A stretch of 64,000 nucleotides of DNA from Paramyrothecium sp. XJ0827 (GCA_020881915.1 JAJFPB010000002.1:3224001-3288000); one strand, 5' to 3'; numbered from the stretch's first letter, positions 8,963-19,483 are shown. The notes: generated from the letters alone by a model not told the origin. Translations and numbers: made by a program.

Positions 8963-10315
8963 CTACTTGGATGATTTTGGTGTCTGTCGTATGACACTTC
9001 TCAAAAGAGAGGATCGAGGCTTTGCCGGAGTTGTTTGTCCAAAGGGGCTACCGCGATCCCGGCTGGCGGGCGATCCGATCTTACTCCATAATCTTTGGGC
9101 TGCTGGCGTCAAGTCGCCCGTGACTCGGGGGCTGCTTGGAAATCGTGGGACAGGTGTCCCCTCAACCTTCCCAGTGAAGCCATTGCTTGATGACTCTTTC
9201 TTCGACCTCGCGATTCTATCCACCATTCGTTCATGCAGAGTTTCTCTCTTCCTCTGTTCTTGTACTTTGAAGGGATTTACTGCATCGCCTGGTCCCAGGT
9301 CGAGAGGTTGGTATGGGCGAGCTGGTTCAGGCTCATCCTCCTCGTCATCAACAAAGGCATAGCCGTTCACCCTGGGAGTCTCGCCGCCGCCTACCGCGGT
9401 GGAGTTCTGATCCTGCTGGTGTGGCCTCCCTGCGATGGCATCTCGAACCGAGGACAATGTCGGCGACGCCGGTCTCTGTGGGACGTGCGGCTGCGGTATC
9501 CGGGTGTTCTCGTAGACGATCGTTTTGGGTCCCATTTTTGATGCCTGATCTGCTCTTTGTGCGACTATGGCAGAGCCATCGGCGACACCATCCGGCTCAA
9601 ACATGAGGCCATTCCTCGGCGCGGCGTTCCACGTGTCTGGTTGCGCAGGCCGATCAGCGACATCCTTGATGGCCAGCCTGTCTCGCTTGAATCCGTCGTC
9701 AACAAGGCTCCTTGACTCCAAAAGCTTGTTCTCGACCTCCCTCTGCTTGATCATCTGCTTCGAGGGCAGCTTGTTGCCTCTCCAAAGCCAGGCATATTTT
9801 TCAGCCTTTTTCTGGTTCTGTTTGTCAACGAGTTTGTAGAAGCTTTCGTTGTCCTCGCTGGTGTACTTGGCTTGAAAGTTGGACAAGCTAAGGCTGACAT
9901 CTGGCTGTGCTTGTTTACCAAAAGAGCTTGGGGCTTCTGACGCGGGCGTGGCTCCGGCGTAGGTGCTCGGTGTGCGACCTCCATCTCCGAATGCCCTGGG
10001 CATCGGAGGCCCCCGCCGCCTGCCAGGTGTCATGACATGTTGAAGTCGCCGACTTGCGCTTGAGATCCAGGCGGCATCGTTGGACTCGACGGCATCTAGG
10101 TACTCTTGCTGAATCTCGGTTTCCAAGAGGCCGGGGAAGAAGTCCCTAGCGATGATGTGTGATAGGGCGTCGGTGTAGGAGTCCTCATCCAAAACCTGCT
10201 TTGGTCTCTTGATCCTCTTGGTAGGAGGTGGCGGCGCCATCAGCTCCATCTCTGCGCGCTTGCGCACCAGAGCGTTGGACGCGTTCGATTGCGAACTCAT
10301 GGTGTGAGGCGCCAC
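8963..10315 (-). CDS. ESS2: ESS2/DGCR14-family nuclear splicing-associated protein
   Basis: Orthologue of human ESS2 (DGCR14) and fission yeast Bis1, nuclear proteins linked to the spliceosome. Single exon, 450 aa. The signature block is near the N-terminus: KQVLDEDSYTDALSHIIARDFFP (about 39-61), followed by LETEIQQEYLDAVES. Further family segments are the central KYTSEDNESFYKLVDKQN and KYAWLWRGNKLP, and the later NGLMFEPDG. The C-terminal half is Pro/Arg/Ser-rich and probably disordered. A second in-frame ATG at codon 6 (MSSQSNASN) is an equally plausible start. The upstream region holds a GGTGA pentamer array and an AT-rich island before the divergent phosphatase gene. Confidence 0.93.
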   Translation of the reverse strand: MAPHTMSSQSNASNALVRKRAEMELMAPPPPTKRIKRPKQVLDEDSYTDALSHIIARDFFPGLLETEIQQEYLDAVESNDAAWISSASRRLQHVMTPGRRRGPPMPRAFGDGGRTPSTYAGATPASEAPSSFGKQAQPDVSLSLSNFQAKYTSEDNESFYKLVDKQNQKKAEKYAWLWRGNKLPSKQMIKQREVENKLLESRSLVDDGFKRDRLAIKDVADRPAQPDTWNAAPRNGLMFEPDGVADGSAIVAQRADQASKMGPKTIVYENTRIPQPHVPQRPASPTLSSVRDAIAGRPHQQDQNSTAVGGGETPRVNGYAFVDDEEDEPEPARPYQPLDLGPGDAVNPFKVQEQRKRETLHERMVDRIARSKKESSSNGFTGKVEGTPVPRFPSSPRVTGDLTPAAQRLWSKIGSPASRDRGSPFGQTTPAKPRSSLLRSVIRQTPKSSK

Positions 10316-10422
10316 TGTGAGTAGTATGAAGATGTGATGTGAATAGTCGGCCAGGATGGTCGTTCAAGTCGCCACTATGGCGCAAGGGCCGGGCCATGCA
10401 CCTGGCTATGAAACCGGTCGCT

Positions 10423-10453
10423 GGTGAGGTGAGGTGAGGTGAGGTGAGGTGAG
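10423..10453. repeat. (GGTGA)n pentamer array
   Basis: About six uninterrupted copies of GGTGA (CCTCA/ACCTC on the other strand), 110 bp upstream of the ESS2 start. It belongs to the ACCTN pentamer family seen at several other places in this window. Confidence 0.9.
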
Positions 10454-10780
10454 TTGGGATCCTTTTGCTCTGCCGACCTGCGTGTTTCCTGTGCCAGACA
10501 GCAGTGACTTATGAAGCTGAGGCAAACATGGAGGATGAGGTGAAGACAGTGTGGGGTCTGCCATTGTCTCTTGTCTCTGCGCGCGTATGTATATCAACCG
10601 AGTACCTGGATGTACCTGCTGTACTCGGCACTGCGCTTTGGGGGGTTGCTAACTCGTCCTGGTAAGCCCAAGCGCCTTGTTCGGGACGAATCCCCACTGA
10701 AAGGCTTCTGTTTCCAGCTGCATCCACCTCGCACATGGTAGACTTGCAAAGTGGTGAGCAAAAATACCCGGACTGCAAAA

Positions 10781-10945
10781 CGTTTTATCGTTAAAAGTAT
10801 TAGGAAATGAAAAGAAAATTTTAATAAAAATTAAATAATTTTAAACCAGATTACTTTTTTTATTCTTATAAATTTTAACAGATAGTTTATTGAGAAAAAG
10901 ACTTATGATAAAAGCCACTACTTATTAACTTATATACTTGTTAAG
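10781..10945. other. Sharp AT-rich island in the ESS2/PPT1 intergenic region
   Basis: About 165 bp of very AT-rich DNA (TTAA, ATTTTAA and TTTATT runs) with abrupt edges inside otherwise GC-balanced sequence. It encodes nothing. The rest of 10316-11254 contains the two divergent promoters and no other gene. The island could be a small RIP-mutated repeat remnant or a nucleosome-poor or origin-like element; the sequence alone does not decide. Confidence 0.7.
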
Positions 10946-11254
10946 GTAGTCTATCTGTGGTTTTGCGCTTGACTGGGTTGGGCTTACAGCAGCACTTGGC
11001 TTCTGAGTCCCGCTACTTCTTTGTTCCCCCTCCAGGATTCAAAGTCGGAGTCTTCCAAGACTTTCTAGACCAGCACCTGTCTCGAGGCTTCAACACCGCC
11101 TCTTCGCAATTTCATGAATTGATTTATCCTTGAACATTTCTTACCAAAGTTTGCGACTCGAATGCTTGAAGAATAGCTCCAGAAACATACCTTGCGATCC
11201 TCCCGCCGTCAAATCTTCTAAGTTCCCCCCTCGCGTGCCACTTCCACCTCGACG

Positions 11255-13060
11255 ATGTCGCAAGAAGCGGTCGAGCTCAAGAACAAGGGCAACAAGGCTT
11301 TTGCCGCCGGAGATTGGCCCACCGCCATCGACTTCTACTCCAAGGCCATCGAGCTGAACGACAAGGAGCCTACATTCTACACCAATCGCGCGCAGGTTCG
11401 TCGAGTCCGAAGCGTGCCGTATTAGGCGGCCCATTATGCTCGTGTGACTAACTCCTGTTGCTTGCCGACGTCCTAGGCGTACATCAAATCAGAAGCATAT
11501 GGCTACGCCGTTGCAGATGCGAACAAGGCGATCGAGCAGAACCCCAAACTTGTCAAGGTAAGCGTTCTACAGCACAAACCGTCGCATTCGCCACCCGCTA
11601 AAGCCGAGTTTCCTACGTTTCGCACAGGCCTACTACCGACGTGGACTGGCACGAACTGCCATCCTGAGACCCAAGGAGGCGATCGACGACTTCAAGGAGT
11701 GTGTCAAGCTCGACCCAGGCAACAAGGATGCGAGGCTCAAGCTTGAGGAATGCAAGAAGATTGTGCGTCAACTGGCCTTCTTCGCTGCCATCGAGCTCGG
11801 AGATGAGCCGTCTGCTGCAGAAGGCTTGGACTTAGATTCCATGGTCGTTGAACCCGAGTACGACGGCGTCCGACTTGAAAATGAGATGACACAGGAGTTT
11901 GTGGACGATATGACGGAGAGGTTCAAGACCGGCAAGAAGATACATCGCAAATACGTCTACCAAATCATCCTTGCTGTCAAGAAGATTGTGTACGATGAGG
12001 CCACGATGGTTGAGGTGAAGGTCCCGGACGATGTGCAGCTAACAGTTTGCGGTGACACCCATGGTAAGTCTGGGCATTTTCGTGTATTGCTGCGCCGGTT
12101 GCTGACAAGGTAAACAGGTCAATATTTCGATCTCATGGAGCTGTTCCGACGTAACGGTGCCCCCAGCGACAAGCATTGGTACCTGTTCAACGGCGATTTC
12201 GTGGACAGAGGCTCTTGGTCCACCGAGATTGCCTTGCTGCTCTATGCCTATAAGTGGTTGCGACCTAACGGCTTCTTCCTCAACCGTGGCAACCATGAAA
12301 CCGATGACATGAACCGGGTGTACGGTTTCGAGGGAGAGTGCAAGGCCAAGTACAACGAAAGGTCAGCACTTCCGACTTGACTACCGCCCACAGCTTGCTG
12401 ACTTTCAATCTTAGGGTTTTCAAGCTTTTCTCAGAGAGCTTTTCCGCACTCGCCCTGGCTACTTTGATAGGAGAGAAGTATCTGGTCCTTCACGGTGGTC
12501 TCTTCTCCGACGACAACGTCACTTTGGACGATATCCGACAGCTGAACCGACACGGACAGCGACAGCCTGGTCAGTCAGGTCTTATGATGGAAATGCTTTG
12601 GACCGATCCACAAGACGAGGAAGGTCGCGGACCCAGCAAGAGAGGTGTGGGCATGCAGTTCGGTCCAGACGTCACCAAGCGATTCTGCGAGAAGAACGGT
12701 CTCGAGGCAGTTATTCGAAGTCACGAGGTACGGATGGATGGCTATGAGGTACAGCACGACGGAAGGTGCATTACAGGTATGTTGTTTGAAAGTTTCCAAC
12801 CCTTTGGAGAGCTATCTTGACACTCGAAATTAGTTTTCTCCGCTCCGCGATATTGCGATTCGACAGAGAACAGGGGTGCCTACATCAACATCAAGTCCGA
12901 CTATAAGCTCCAATTCGAGCAGTTTGATGCTGTGCCTCACCCAGACATCAAGCCAATGGTAAGTTCCAGCCGCCAGGCCGACACGTAGATGCGCCCGCGT
13001 ATGCTAACTTGCGTCTCCCAGGCCTATGCCCAATCCTCGCTCATGTCATCTTTGATGTAA
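11255..13060 (+). CDS. PPT1: Serine/threonine protein phosphatase 5 (TPR-PPP)
   Basis: PPP-family phosphatase with an N-terminal TPR domain that in homologues binds Hsp90 and acts on Hsp90-bound clients. Seven exons: 11255-11395, 11477-11557, 11628-12063, 12118-12361, 12415-12776, 12834-12958 and 13022-13060; 475 aa, normal for PP5. Three TPR repeats occupy about residues 5-106. The catalytic core has all metal and phosphate motifs: GDTHG (about 216-220), GDFVDRG (about 245-251), RGNHE (about 275-279), then LHGGLFS, RSHEVRMDGY and FSAPRYCD. All six splices keep frame, including phase-1 and phase-2 junctions. The C-terminus ends in a short Ser/Met-rich tail. It converges on POP8 with 193 bp between stops. 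Confidence 0.97.
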
Positions 13061-13253
13061 GCTGGGCTGTAGCTAGCAGCTGTATGAGAGCATACTTTAG
13101 AGACAGTGGAATCATAGTTTCAAGCATTGCGACGCACATACTTGGGGGGAGGGGCGTTTTGGGGATTCGGCGATTGTTGCAGTGATTGGCGGGATATCCT
13201 TTTTAGACATCCATGTAGATCATTTATCGGGTTGCTGCAGCATAGTGAATCCT

Positions 13254-13664
13254 TCATGAGTTCCACAGCCGGTCCTGGCCGTCGCTGCCGACCATCATGC
13301 CAAGCCAATCGGACGCCTGCTTCACGCGCAGCAGGCACTGCGTGCCGCTCTCGTCGGTGCCCTTCCACGCCGTGATGGCCGCCGCGAAGGACCCCAGGTC
13401 TTGGCGGGGGACGCGGACCCAGCAGTGCCGCCCGTCGACCTTGAGTATGTCCATCGGCATGGCCACGCCCGTGAGGCCGAGGAACTGGCGCAGCGCGGAC
13501 GTGCAGTACGACTTGACCTGCAGCATGTCGAGCTGCGCGGGCTCGGCGCCATCCGTGACCAGCTCCAGGTGCGCGTAGGAGAAGGCGGGCGACTTGACGG
13601 TGCAGGTGAGGAGCTCGTGGGACGTCTCAAGCCCTGCTTTGCTGGCGCTTGCTGTCCCGCTCAT
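13254..13664 (-). CDS. POP8: RNase P/MRP protein subunit Pop8
   Basis: Small protein subunit of nuclear RNase P and RNase MRP, which process tRNA and rRNA precursors. Single exon, 136 aa from the ATG at 13664. An in-frame ATG at 13700 would add 12 residues, but MSGTASASKAG is the more typical start. The body matches the fungal Pop8-like domain: LLTCTVKSPAFSYAHLEL, then LDMLQVKSYCTSALRQFLG, then MDILKVDGRHCWVRVP. The C-terminus (SDWLGMMVGSDGQDRLWNS) is complete. It shares a 407-bp divergent promoter with SPT4. I am fairly confident of the family from the ALRQFLG and DILKVDG blocks. Confidence 0.85.
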   Translation of the reverse strand: MSGTASASKAGLETSHELLTCTVKSPAFSYAHLELVTDGAEPAQLDMLQVKSYCTSALRQFLGLTGVAMPMDILKVDGRHCWVRVPRQDLGSFAAAITAWKGTDESGTQCLLRVKQASDWLGMMVGSDGQDRLWNS

Positions 13665-14071
13665 GGTGTTCTGGTTCTGAGCTGTGGTTCGGAGACTCAA
13701 TGTGTTAAAATGTTTGAAGCGGGATCAGCGAAACATGTGACAGGGACATGAGAGCAAAAAGCGAAGATGAGCCCGCGCATATCACTTGAATTCGTGCACT
13801 AACAAAGCCAATGTCGAGACCAAGGGCACCATTTCGGGGTACAAGTACCTGGGGGTACCCTCCTGTACGTGCTGTGGCCACGCCAGTCAAAGTGCCTGGG
13901 CCCCGTTCGTCCAGTCAGTGGGGGGTACCGGGTTCCTGTTCCCTGCACCGTTTCTTTCAGCCTCATTCCGACTTCAGCCTCGCGCGTCTACAAACCTCCA
14001 ACAACGAAAGTTCCGGCCTTTTTTTTGCAGCTTCGCCTCCTTTCGCATCGCGCGACGACGACCCGGAAAAC
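13665..14071. promoter_or_regulatory. Divergent promoter POP8 / SPT4
   Basis: 407 bp that must hold both promoters. A GGTACC-containing segment lies near 13845-13860. A pyrimidine-rich stretch with a T8 run (about 14020) precedes the SPT4 ATG. No TATA box is evident. Confidence 0.45.
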
Positions 14072-14637
14072 ATGTCGAGCTCCGCCAACTACGTTCCGCC
14101 CAGCCACCAGCGCTACCTGCGCGCGTGCATGGTGTGCTCCATCGTCATGACCTACAGCGTGCGTTTGCCAGCCCTCCCAGTTCGACCAAGACAAGCCCCC
14201 CCCCCACGAAGAGCTCTCCCCTTGCGCGGGGCCAGCTGTGCGACCGTTGACACGTAAACTGACACACCCCGACGGGGATGTAGCGCTTCCGAAACGAAGG
14301 ATGTCCGAATTGCGAAGAGTTCCTGCACCTCGCCGGCTCACAGGACCAGATCGAGAGCTGCACGTCGCAGGTCTTCGAGGGCCTCATCACCCTGTCCGAC
14401 CCCTCCAGATCTTGGGTGGCCAAGTGGCAGCGCCTGGACAGCTACGTTCCCGGCGTCTACGCCACGAAGGTGTCGGGTCAGCTCCCGGACGAGGTCAGGG
14501 CGACTCTCGAGGAGGAGTACAGGGTGCAATACATCCCGTAAGTGGTGTCTTGTCGCATTGGCTGTGAGCGCGCTGGGGCGAAAACCACTGACCAGGCCGG
14601 CAGGAGGGACGGTACCGAGATCGAGGAGGCAGAGTAA
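14072..14637 (+). CDS. SPT4: Transcription elongation factor SPT4
   Basis: Small subunit of the Spt4-Spt5 (DSIF) complex that travels with RNA polymerase II. Three exons: 14072-14158, 14284-14537 and 14604-14637; 124 aa, typical length. The zinc-binding site is intact: C19 and C22 in ACMVCSI, C36 and C39 in EGCPNCEEF. The Spt4 fold follows with SWVAKWQRL and [11 protein letters not shown]. The last exon is 34 nt and encodes the acidic end DGTEIEEAE. Intron 1 splits the zinc site between its two Cys pairs. An AATAAA at 14678-14683 is a likely polyadenylation signal. It converges on KIN17. Confidence 0.96.
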
Positions 14638-14858
14638 TGGGAGGCGACCAGTCGTTGGTCATTGATTTCGAGCGAAAAATAAAAAGGCGTTGTGTTTATA
14701 TGGCAACGGAGCAATAGAAAGATGACAAATATTCAATCATGAACCATTTCTACACGAACAGTGGTATCTATCCTCGACCCAAACGCCTGCGCCAAAAAAA
14801 CCCCAGATTGGTCGCCCATGCGTCGAAAACTAACGGGCATCAAAAGAGACATGTCGGC

Positions 14859-15918
14859 TCAATTCTTCTGCTTCTTCGCCGGAGGCATACCAAAGCCCAC
14901 CGACCCTCGTGATCTTTTCCGTTCCATCTCCTCCTTCATGATCCTTTCAGCTTCACTCATCTTCTTCGGCTGCTCAAAGGCACTCTTCTTCGGCCCACCC
15001 GACAACGCATTCTTCTTGGCCTGCGCGAAAACGTTCTTCGTCTGTGGTTTCGCCCCGAATTTCATCGACACGCCACCGAAACCACCAGGTTTTGCGCTTG
15101 GTTTGTCTGCCTCGCCTGCCATGTTGGGGGTCGTGGAAGCTTCGTCATCTTTGACAGATTCGTTTTCGGCAGCCGGAGATTCGGAAGCAGCTACCTGGAT
15201 CTTTGCTCCTTGCGCCGCTGGTTTCGCGCCGAACGAGAGGCTGACCTTCTCTCCCTCCTGTCTCTGCAGGCCCTTTTCTTCCGTATCCTTCTCCTCGCTC
15301 TTCTCACGGTTTTCGTTCGCTTGCGCTCGTCGGATTTGCTCTCGTAATATGCGCTGTTCAAGGGCCTCATCGCCCTGATCTTGCAACTCCTTCCTCCTCA
15401 GTGCGTCCTGCCGACGGAGGGCTTCTGGTGAGTTATCGATCCAGGAAATGTGAATGCCCTTGTCGTTCTCCTCTACCCTGCAAAGTCCTTCCCTCCCCAG
15501 GTGTTTAGCAAATTCCGTAAGCGAAGGCCACTTTGTTGAGTTCATGTGAATATGTTCCTGCATGGAGTTAGCTTATGCACTGCCGAGTAGAGGATGTGAG
15601 TCTTGGACGAACCTTGTTGGCAATATACTCCTGATAGAATTTGTTTATGTGTACCTGCTTCTCGCCATGGCCAGTCTTGAGAAGTTGGAGGAAATCTTTC
15701 ATGAACTGGTTGCTGAAATCGTTGATGTACTTTTTGGGGTCTTCGCCGACCAAGATCATCTGTCTGACATGGCTCTCGCTTTGTGTATGCATCTTGAAGC
15801 CGTTCGCATCCCTGCATTGTTTTTCGCAGGCCTGGCAGTACCAGCGCAGACGTTGTAACCCCTTGGATTTGAGCTTGTTGCCCAGGTACTTGACAGACCC
15901 GACCTCGGCTTTAGGCAT
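14859..15918 (-). CDS. KIN17: KIN17-like zinc-finger nucleic-acid-binding protein
   Basis: Orthologue of KIN17 (yeast Rts2), a nuclear protein linked to DNA replication/repair and RNA processing. Two exons: 15918-15613 and 15557-14859, intron 15612-15558 (GTTCGT...TGCAG); 334 aa. A C2H2-type zinc finger is at C28, C31, H44 and H50 (WYCQACEKQCRDANGFKMH). The conserved winged-helix domain follows (about 52-160), including HVRQMILVGEDP, INKFYQEYIANK at the splice, MNSTKWPSLTEF and KGIHISWIDNSPE. The C-terminal half is Lys/Glu-rich with two SFGAKP/KFGAKP blocks. This protein is shorter than the human one, which carries an extra SH3-like tandem. It is divergent from YJU2 with 426 bp between starts. 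Confidence 0.95.
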
Positions 15919-16344
15919 TTTGGCGATAAAGAAGATTCACCTGTATTTATAGGATATCCTGACAGGTTTAAGGTGCTGCGTCGACTATAAATCAGCTAGA
16001 CGAAGAAACAGCTTCCCTGGGGTTCGTTAATTCATCAGTAATCCTTGAGAGAAGAATGTTTGGTGGTTAAGTTTGGGAAGCTCAGCCTTGCAGGAGAGCG
16101 AAATCTAAGTGGGGCTTATCTAATCAGTCCCGCCACCATCAGCCTCGCCAGGCTACCAGTCAACGAGGTCTTGATCGCAACTTCATTTCACGATATCCCG
16201 TTTCCCTAAGCAGACGCGCCTATTACGTCCACATTCTGGCTCGACCTGGCCATATTTTAGTACCCAACTATTGCGACGTTCACAAGCTGAACTTCTTCGT
16301 CAAACAGCCATCTTCCGACCCGTCGCTCTGCCGAGGCCTGCATC
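15919..16344. promoter_or_regulatory. Divergent promoter KIN17 / YJU2
   Basis: 426 bp between two nuclear nucleic-acid-processing genes. No extra ORF and no distinct motif stand out. Confidence 0.4.
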
Positions 16345-17418
16345 ATGTCGGAGCGTAAAGTTCTTCAGGTGAGTTGTGGCCGATGACTGCTATTTCCCGC
16401 CGTGATGACGAACCAGAACTAATCGTATCTACAGAAATATTACCCCGCCGACTTCGACCCAAGGTAAGTCGCATCTATCGGCCCTGAGCGATCTCGAATG
16501 AGTTCCAGGGTATACTAACCACATCTCTTCAGGCAACTTGAACGACGTCGCGGGCCCAAACAAACAGGGCCAAAGGTTCAGACCGTTCGTTTGATGGCCC
16601 CATTTTCCATGAAATGTCTATCGTGTGGCGAGTTTATCTACAAGGGGCGAAAGTTCAATTCGGTGAGTTCAGATTCTCCGTGCCTTCCAAGAACTCGATC
16701 GTGTGCTAACCAAGATTAGAGGAAAGAGACAAACGTGGAAGACAAATACTTGAACATTCAAATTCATAGGTTCTATATCCGATGCACTCGTTGCAGCGCA
16801 GAAATCATCTTCAGAACAGACCCGAAAAACCAGGACTACGCCATGGTCAAAGGAGCAATGCGCAACATGGAGCCGTGGCGGAATAGAGAAGCAGCAGAAG
16901 AGACGGATGAGCAAAGGCTGGACAGACTGGAGAGGGAAGAGGCCGAGGCCGCTGGCGATGAGGAGAAGAACGCGATGGCGGAGCTAGAAGCCAAAAATGC
17001 AGACGCAAGGCGCGAAATGGCAGCCGCGGACGCGCTCGACGAGATACGACAACGAAACGCTCGGATACACCGATCAGAGAAGGACGGCGTGGATTTCGCA
17101 GACTCGGTCGTGCGTTCTGAGGACGAGGAGCGCGAGCGACAGGAGAGAGAAGACGAGGAGGCGGCGAAGCGGGCGTTTGCTGCGGCGAGGGAGCAGATGG
17201 CTGGCATGATCAACGAGGAGATCATCGAAGATGCCGAGACGGAGAGTGCAACGTCATCGGCGACACCTAGTGATGGTTCATCCCCGGCTGTTGTCAGCAC
17301 CAGCACAACGGCTCCGGAAGTGAAGGAGGATGCGGTTCCATTGTTCAAGCGGATCGTGAAGAAGAAGAAGGACCATTCGGCGTTACTGGGAATAAAAAAG
17401 AAACCGTCTTTGGTATAG
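16345..17418 (+). CDS. YJU2: Pre-mRNA splicing factor YJU2/CWC16
   Basis: Member of the CWC16 family that joins the spliceosome at the first catalytic step. Four exons: 16345-16368, 16435-16463, 16533-16662 and 16720-17418; 293 aa. The first two coding exons are only 24 and 29 nt. The start [17 protein letters not shown] is the family signature. The zinc site is C46/C49 ([13 protein letters not shown]) and C83/C86 ([10 protein letters not shown]), followed by [12 protein letters not shown]. The C-terminal half is a long Glu/Arg/Ala-rich charged helix region ending in a basic cluster ([16 protein letters not shown]). Exons 2 and 3 meet in phase 2 and restore an Arg codon. Confidence 0.96.
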
Positions 17419-18287
17419 ACTATTGGACTAGTGCCGAAGACATGCCATCCATTCATCAATGACATTCAGCACCAGGAGTTTGGGGAGCTAACGACATGTT
17501 TACTATTATTTGGAGAATACACCGTTAATCATGTTCGACAATCTGAGGAAGTGGATTTTTCCGTATGCACTATCGTGAAGTGTACCTGCATTAAATAACA
17601 TGGACAACTGGCTTGCCTGACTCCTAAGTTTTCAAGCAACATATATTCACAAGGCAGATATTGTCTGTCACACGAGCTTGAGTCAAAATTGTTCATCAGG
17701 AGGAATCATGTATTTTCCAGTCCATAACTACCAAAATGCTGTTGCTCGTTGCTTAGATCAAAAAAAGAAACCAAGATGTTTCTGGTTGCAGAGCCTAAAA
17801 GGAAACTGCAAAACACTCCCAGCCACCATGCTGCCGAAACGCCATACATAAAGTCGTTACTTTGGAGGAAAAAGAAATAAAACGCCAGAAACGAGCGCTC
17901 TGATGCGCATGTTGCTTGAAGGCATTACGCCACCTTAACCAGTCGACATGGCTGAGGCAAAAGTCGAGGAAAGTCGTTATTGTGGGGATTCGAGAGGTAG
18001 ATAGTGTACAAAGCGTGTGATGCACAAACGATTGGCCATAACTTTTTCCAAGGCGCAGCGGTGTTTTGCTGACCTCCTTGGTTGGCATGTGCAAGGGTGT
18101 GAGATGGTCCGTCCTCCACTACTTGACTTCGCCACAGACGAGGACGACATTGCTGATGTCATGAACAACAATGCCAGCAAGCACCTTTTTTGGTAGTGAA
18201 GTCATCGTAGGAAAAAGGACCAGAACATCAGAACAAGGCGTATTGATTTGATTTCCTTGAGTGATGTTTTGATAATCATGAATGCGT
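17419..18287. other. Spacer between YJU2 and the 69-aa gene
   Basis: 869 bp holding the YJU2 3' UTR and the downstream flank of the small minus-strand gene. Short overlapping minus-strand ORFs (60-99 codons) have no recognisable domain and unremarkable composition. I see no RNA gene here. Confidence 0.4.
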
Positions 18288-18497
18288 CTATGCGTGGTAG
18301 ACTGGGGGTGCGACGCCATTGGTCATTGACGACGAGGTACTGCGCCGTGCTGACGAGGGCTCAGGAGATACGGCACCAAATGCCTCCATCTGTCTCTTGG
18401 TGTGGTCGTGGATGAACCGGGTGTAACTCGACAGGTTCTGGGGAGGTCGAGCAGAGACGGGGATGTGCATGGAGTAGTTGTCCTGACGGGTAGGCAT
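18288..18497 (-). CDS. Small Ser/Thr-rich fungal protein of unknown function (69 aa)
   Basis: Single exon, 69 aa. The N-terminal half is well structured for such a small frame: MPTRQDNYSMHIPVSARP, then NLSSYTRFIHDHTKRQMEAF, a probable amphipathic helix. The C-terminal half is Ser/Ala-rich and probably disordered. I recall similar short proteins from other Sordariomycetes but cannot assign a function. Support for a real gene: a TATA-like TTATAA (18704-18709) about 207 bp upstream on the coding strand, AGGGG stress-type elements at about 18746-18757, and a large gene-free upstream region. No signal peptide or membrane segment. Confidence 0.6.
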   Translation of the reverse strand: MPTRQDNYSMHIPVSARPPQNLSSYTRFIHDHTKRQMEAFGAVSPEPSSARRSTSSSMTNGVAPPVYHA

Positions 18498-18760
18498 GAT
18501 GATGGATTGTGTGTGAAGTGGTGGTGTAGTAGCGGGAGAAGTTTAAGCGAGAAGAGTAGAATGGCTCAGTGCTTTAAGGTGATGCAAAAAGTTTGGAGAG
18601 AGGTGTCGTCGGAAGAAGGTCTAGGAAAAATATGCACACAGTCGATCTAAGATGCTGAATAACGAAGAGAAAAAGAGAGGCTCAATGGGGAGATTCAGGG
18701 TCCTTATAAGCCAAGCGTGACCGTGTCAGAGGAGTACAAACCGCAAGGGGAGGGGGGGGA
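18498..18760 (-). promoter_or_regulatory. Putative promoter of the 69-aa gene: TATA box and STRE-like elements
   Basis: Read on the minus strand, CTTATAAG lies at 18703-18710, and two CCCCT elements (AGGGG on the plus strand; the yeast STRE core, active in either orientation) lie at about 18746-18757. Their order is that expected of a stress-responsive promoter; use in vivo is inference. Confidence 0.4.
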
Positions 18761-19390
18761 CCACCTCCATCATGACCTAACCTTGGGCCAAGAGAAAGCT
18801 AAGCTTGGAGTGCTGCAAGTTTGGTGTGCCATCTGGGCACGCCCATGACCGACCTTACGTCGACTGGCTTGGAACTGGGGTGGTGGCAGTTTGGCGTGAG
18901 AAGAGGCAGGGAGAGATCGGCGGTGATTGTCGCTGTGCTAGCGCCGACATATGGCGTAGGTCTTTTCCCAAGAGGGTGTGCTGATGAGTCGATCGCATTT
19001 TGGGACCCTCCCCACTCGCCTGCGCTCATTAGCGTGTGGCAGACCGATATGCGGGACTCTGTACCGGGGTACCTTTTGTCGTGGAGCCGTTTCTTCAGGG
19101 TCCTTTGCCACGATGATGTTGTTTGCCGCGAACGGGGCCTGTGGGTGACGATGATGCACACGAGAAGGGCAGTCTGGAGAGCCGCTTTCGAGCCTGGAGG
19201 CGAAAGGTCTGATGTCAGGAGCTTCCTGGCCATATTACCTACGGCGGTAAAGGGGTGAGAACAAAAAGTTCACGCTGATATCACTACCGAAAGTCTAAGG
19301 GAGACGTCGGCCACTATACGCCATGCGGTGCCTGCCCTAGAGGCGTGGCCATTTCTGAGGCGGTCGCACGATAGCTGCATTTAGCTGCCT

Positions 19391-19483
19391 ACCTTACCTT
19401 ACCTTACCTTACCTTACCTTACCTTACCTTACCTTACCTTACCTTACCTTACCTTACCTTACCTTACCTTACCTTACCTTACC
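19391..19483. repeat. (ACCTT)n array, about 18.6 copies
   Basis: 93 bp of perfect tandem ACCTT units without a single substitution, flanked by GCCT and AACTGG. It is the longest member of the ACCTN pentamer family in the window. Its perfection suggests recent expansion or homogenisation by slippage. Confidence 0.97.
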
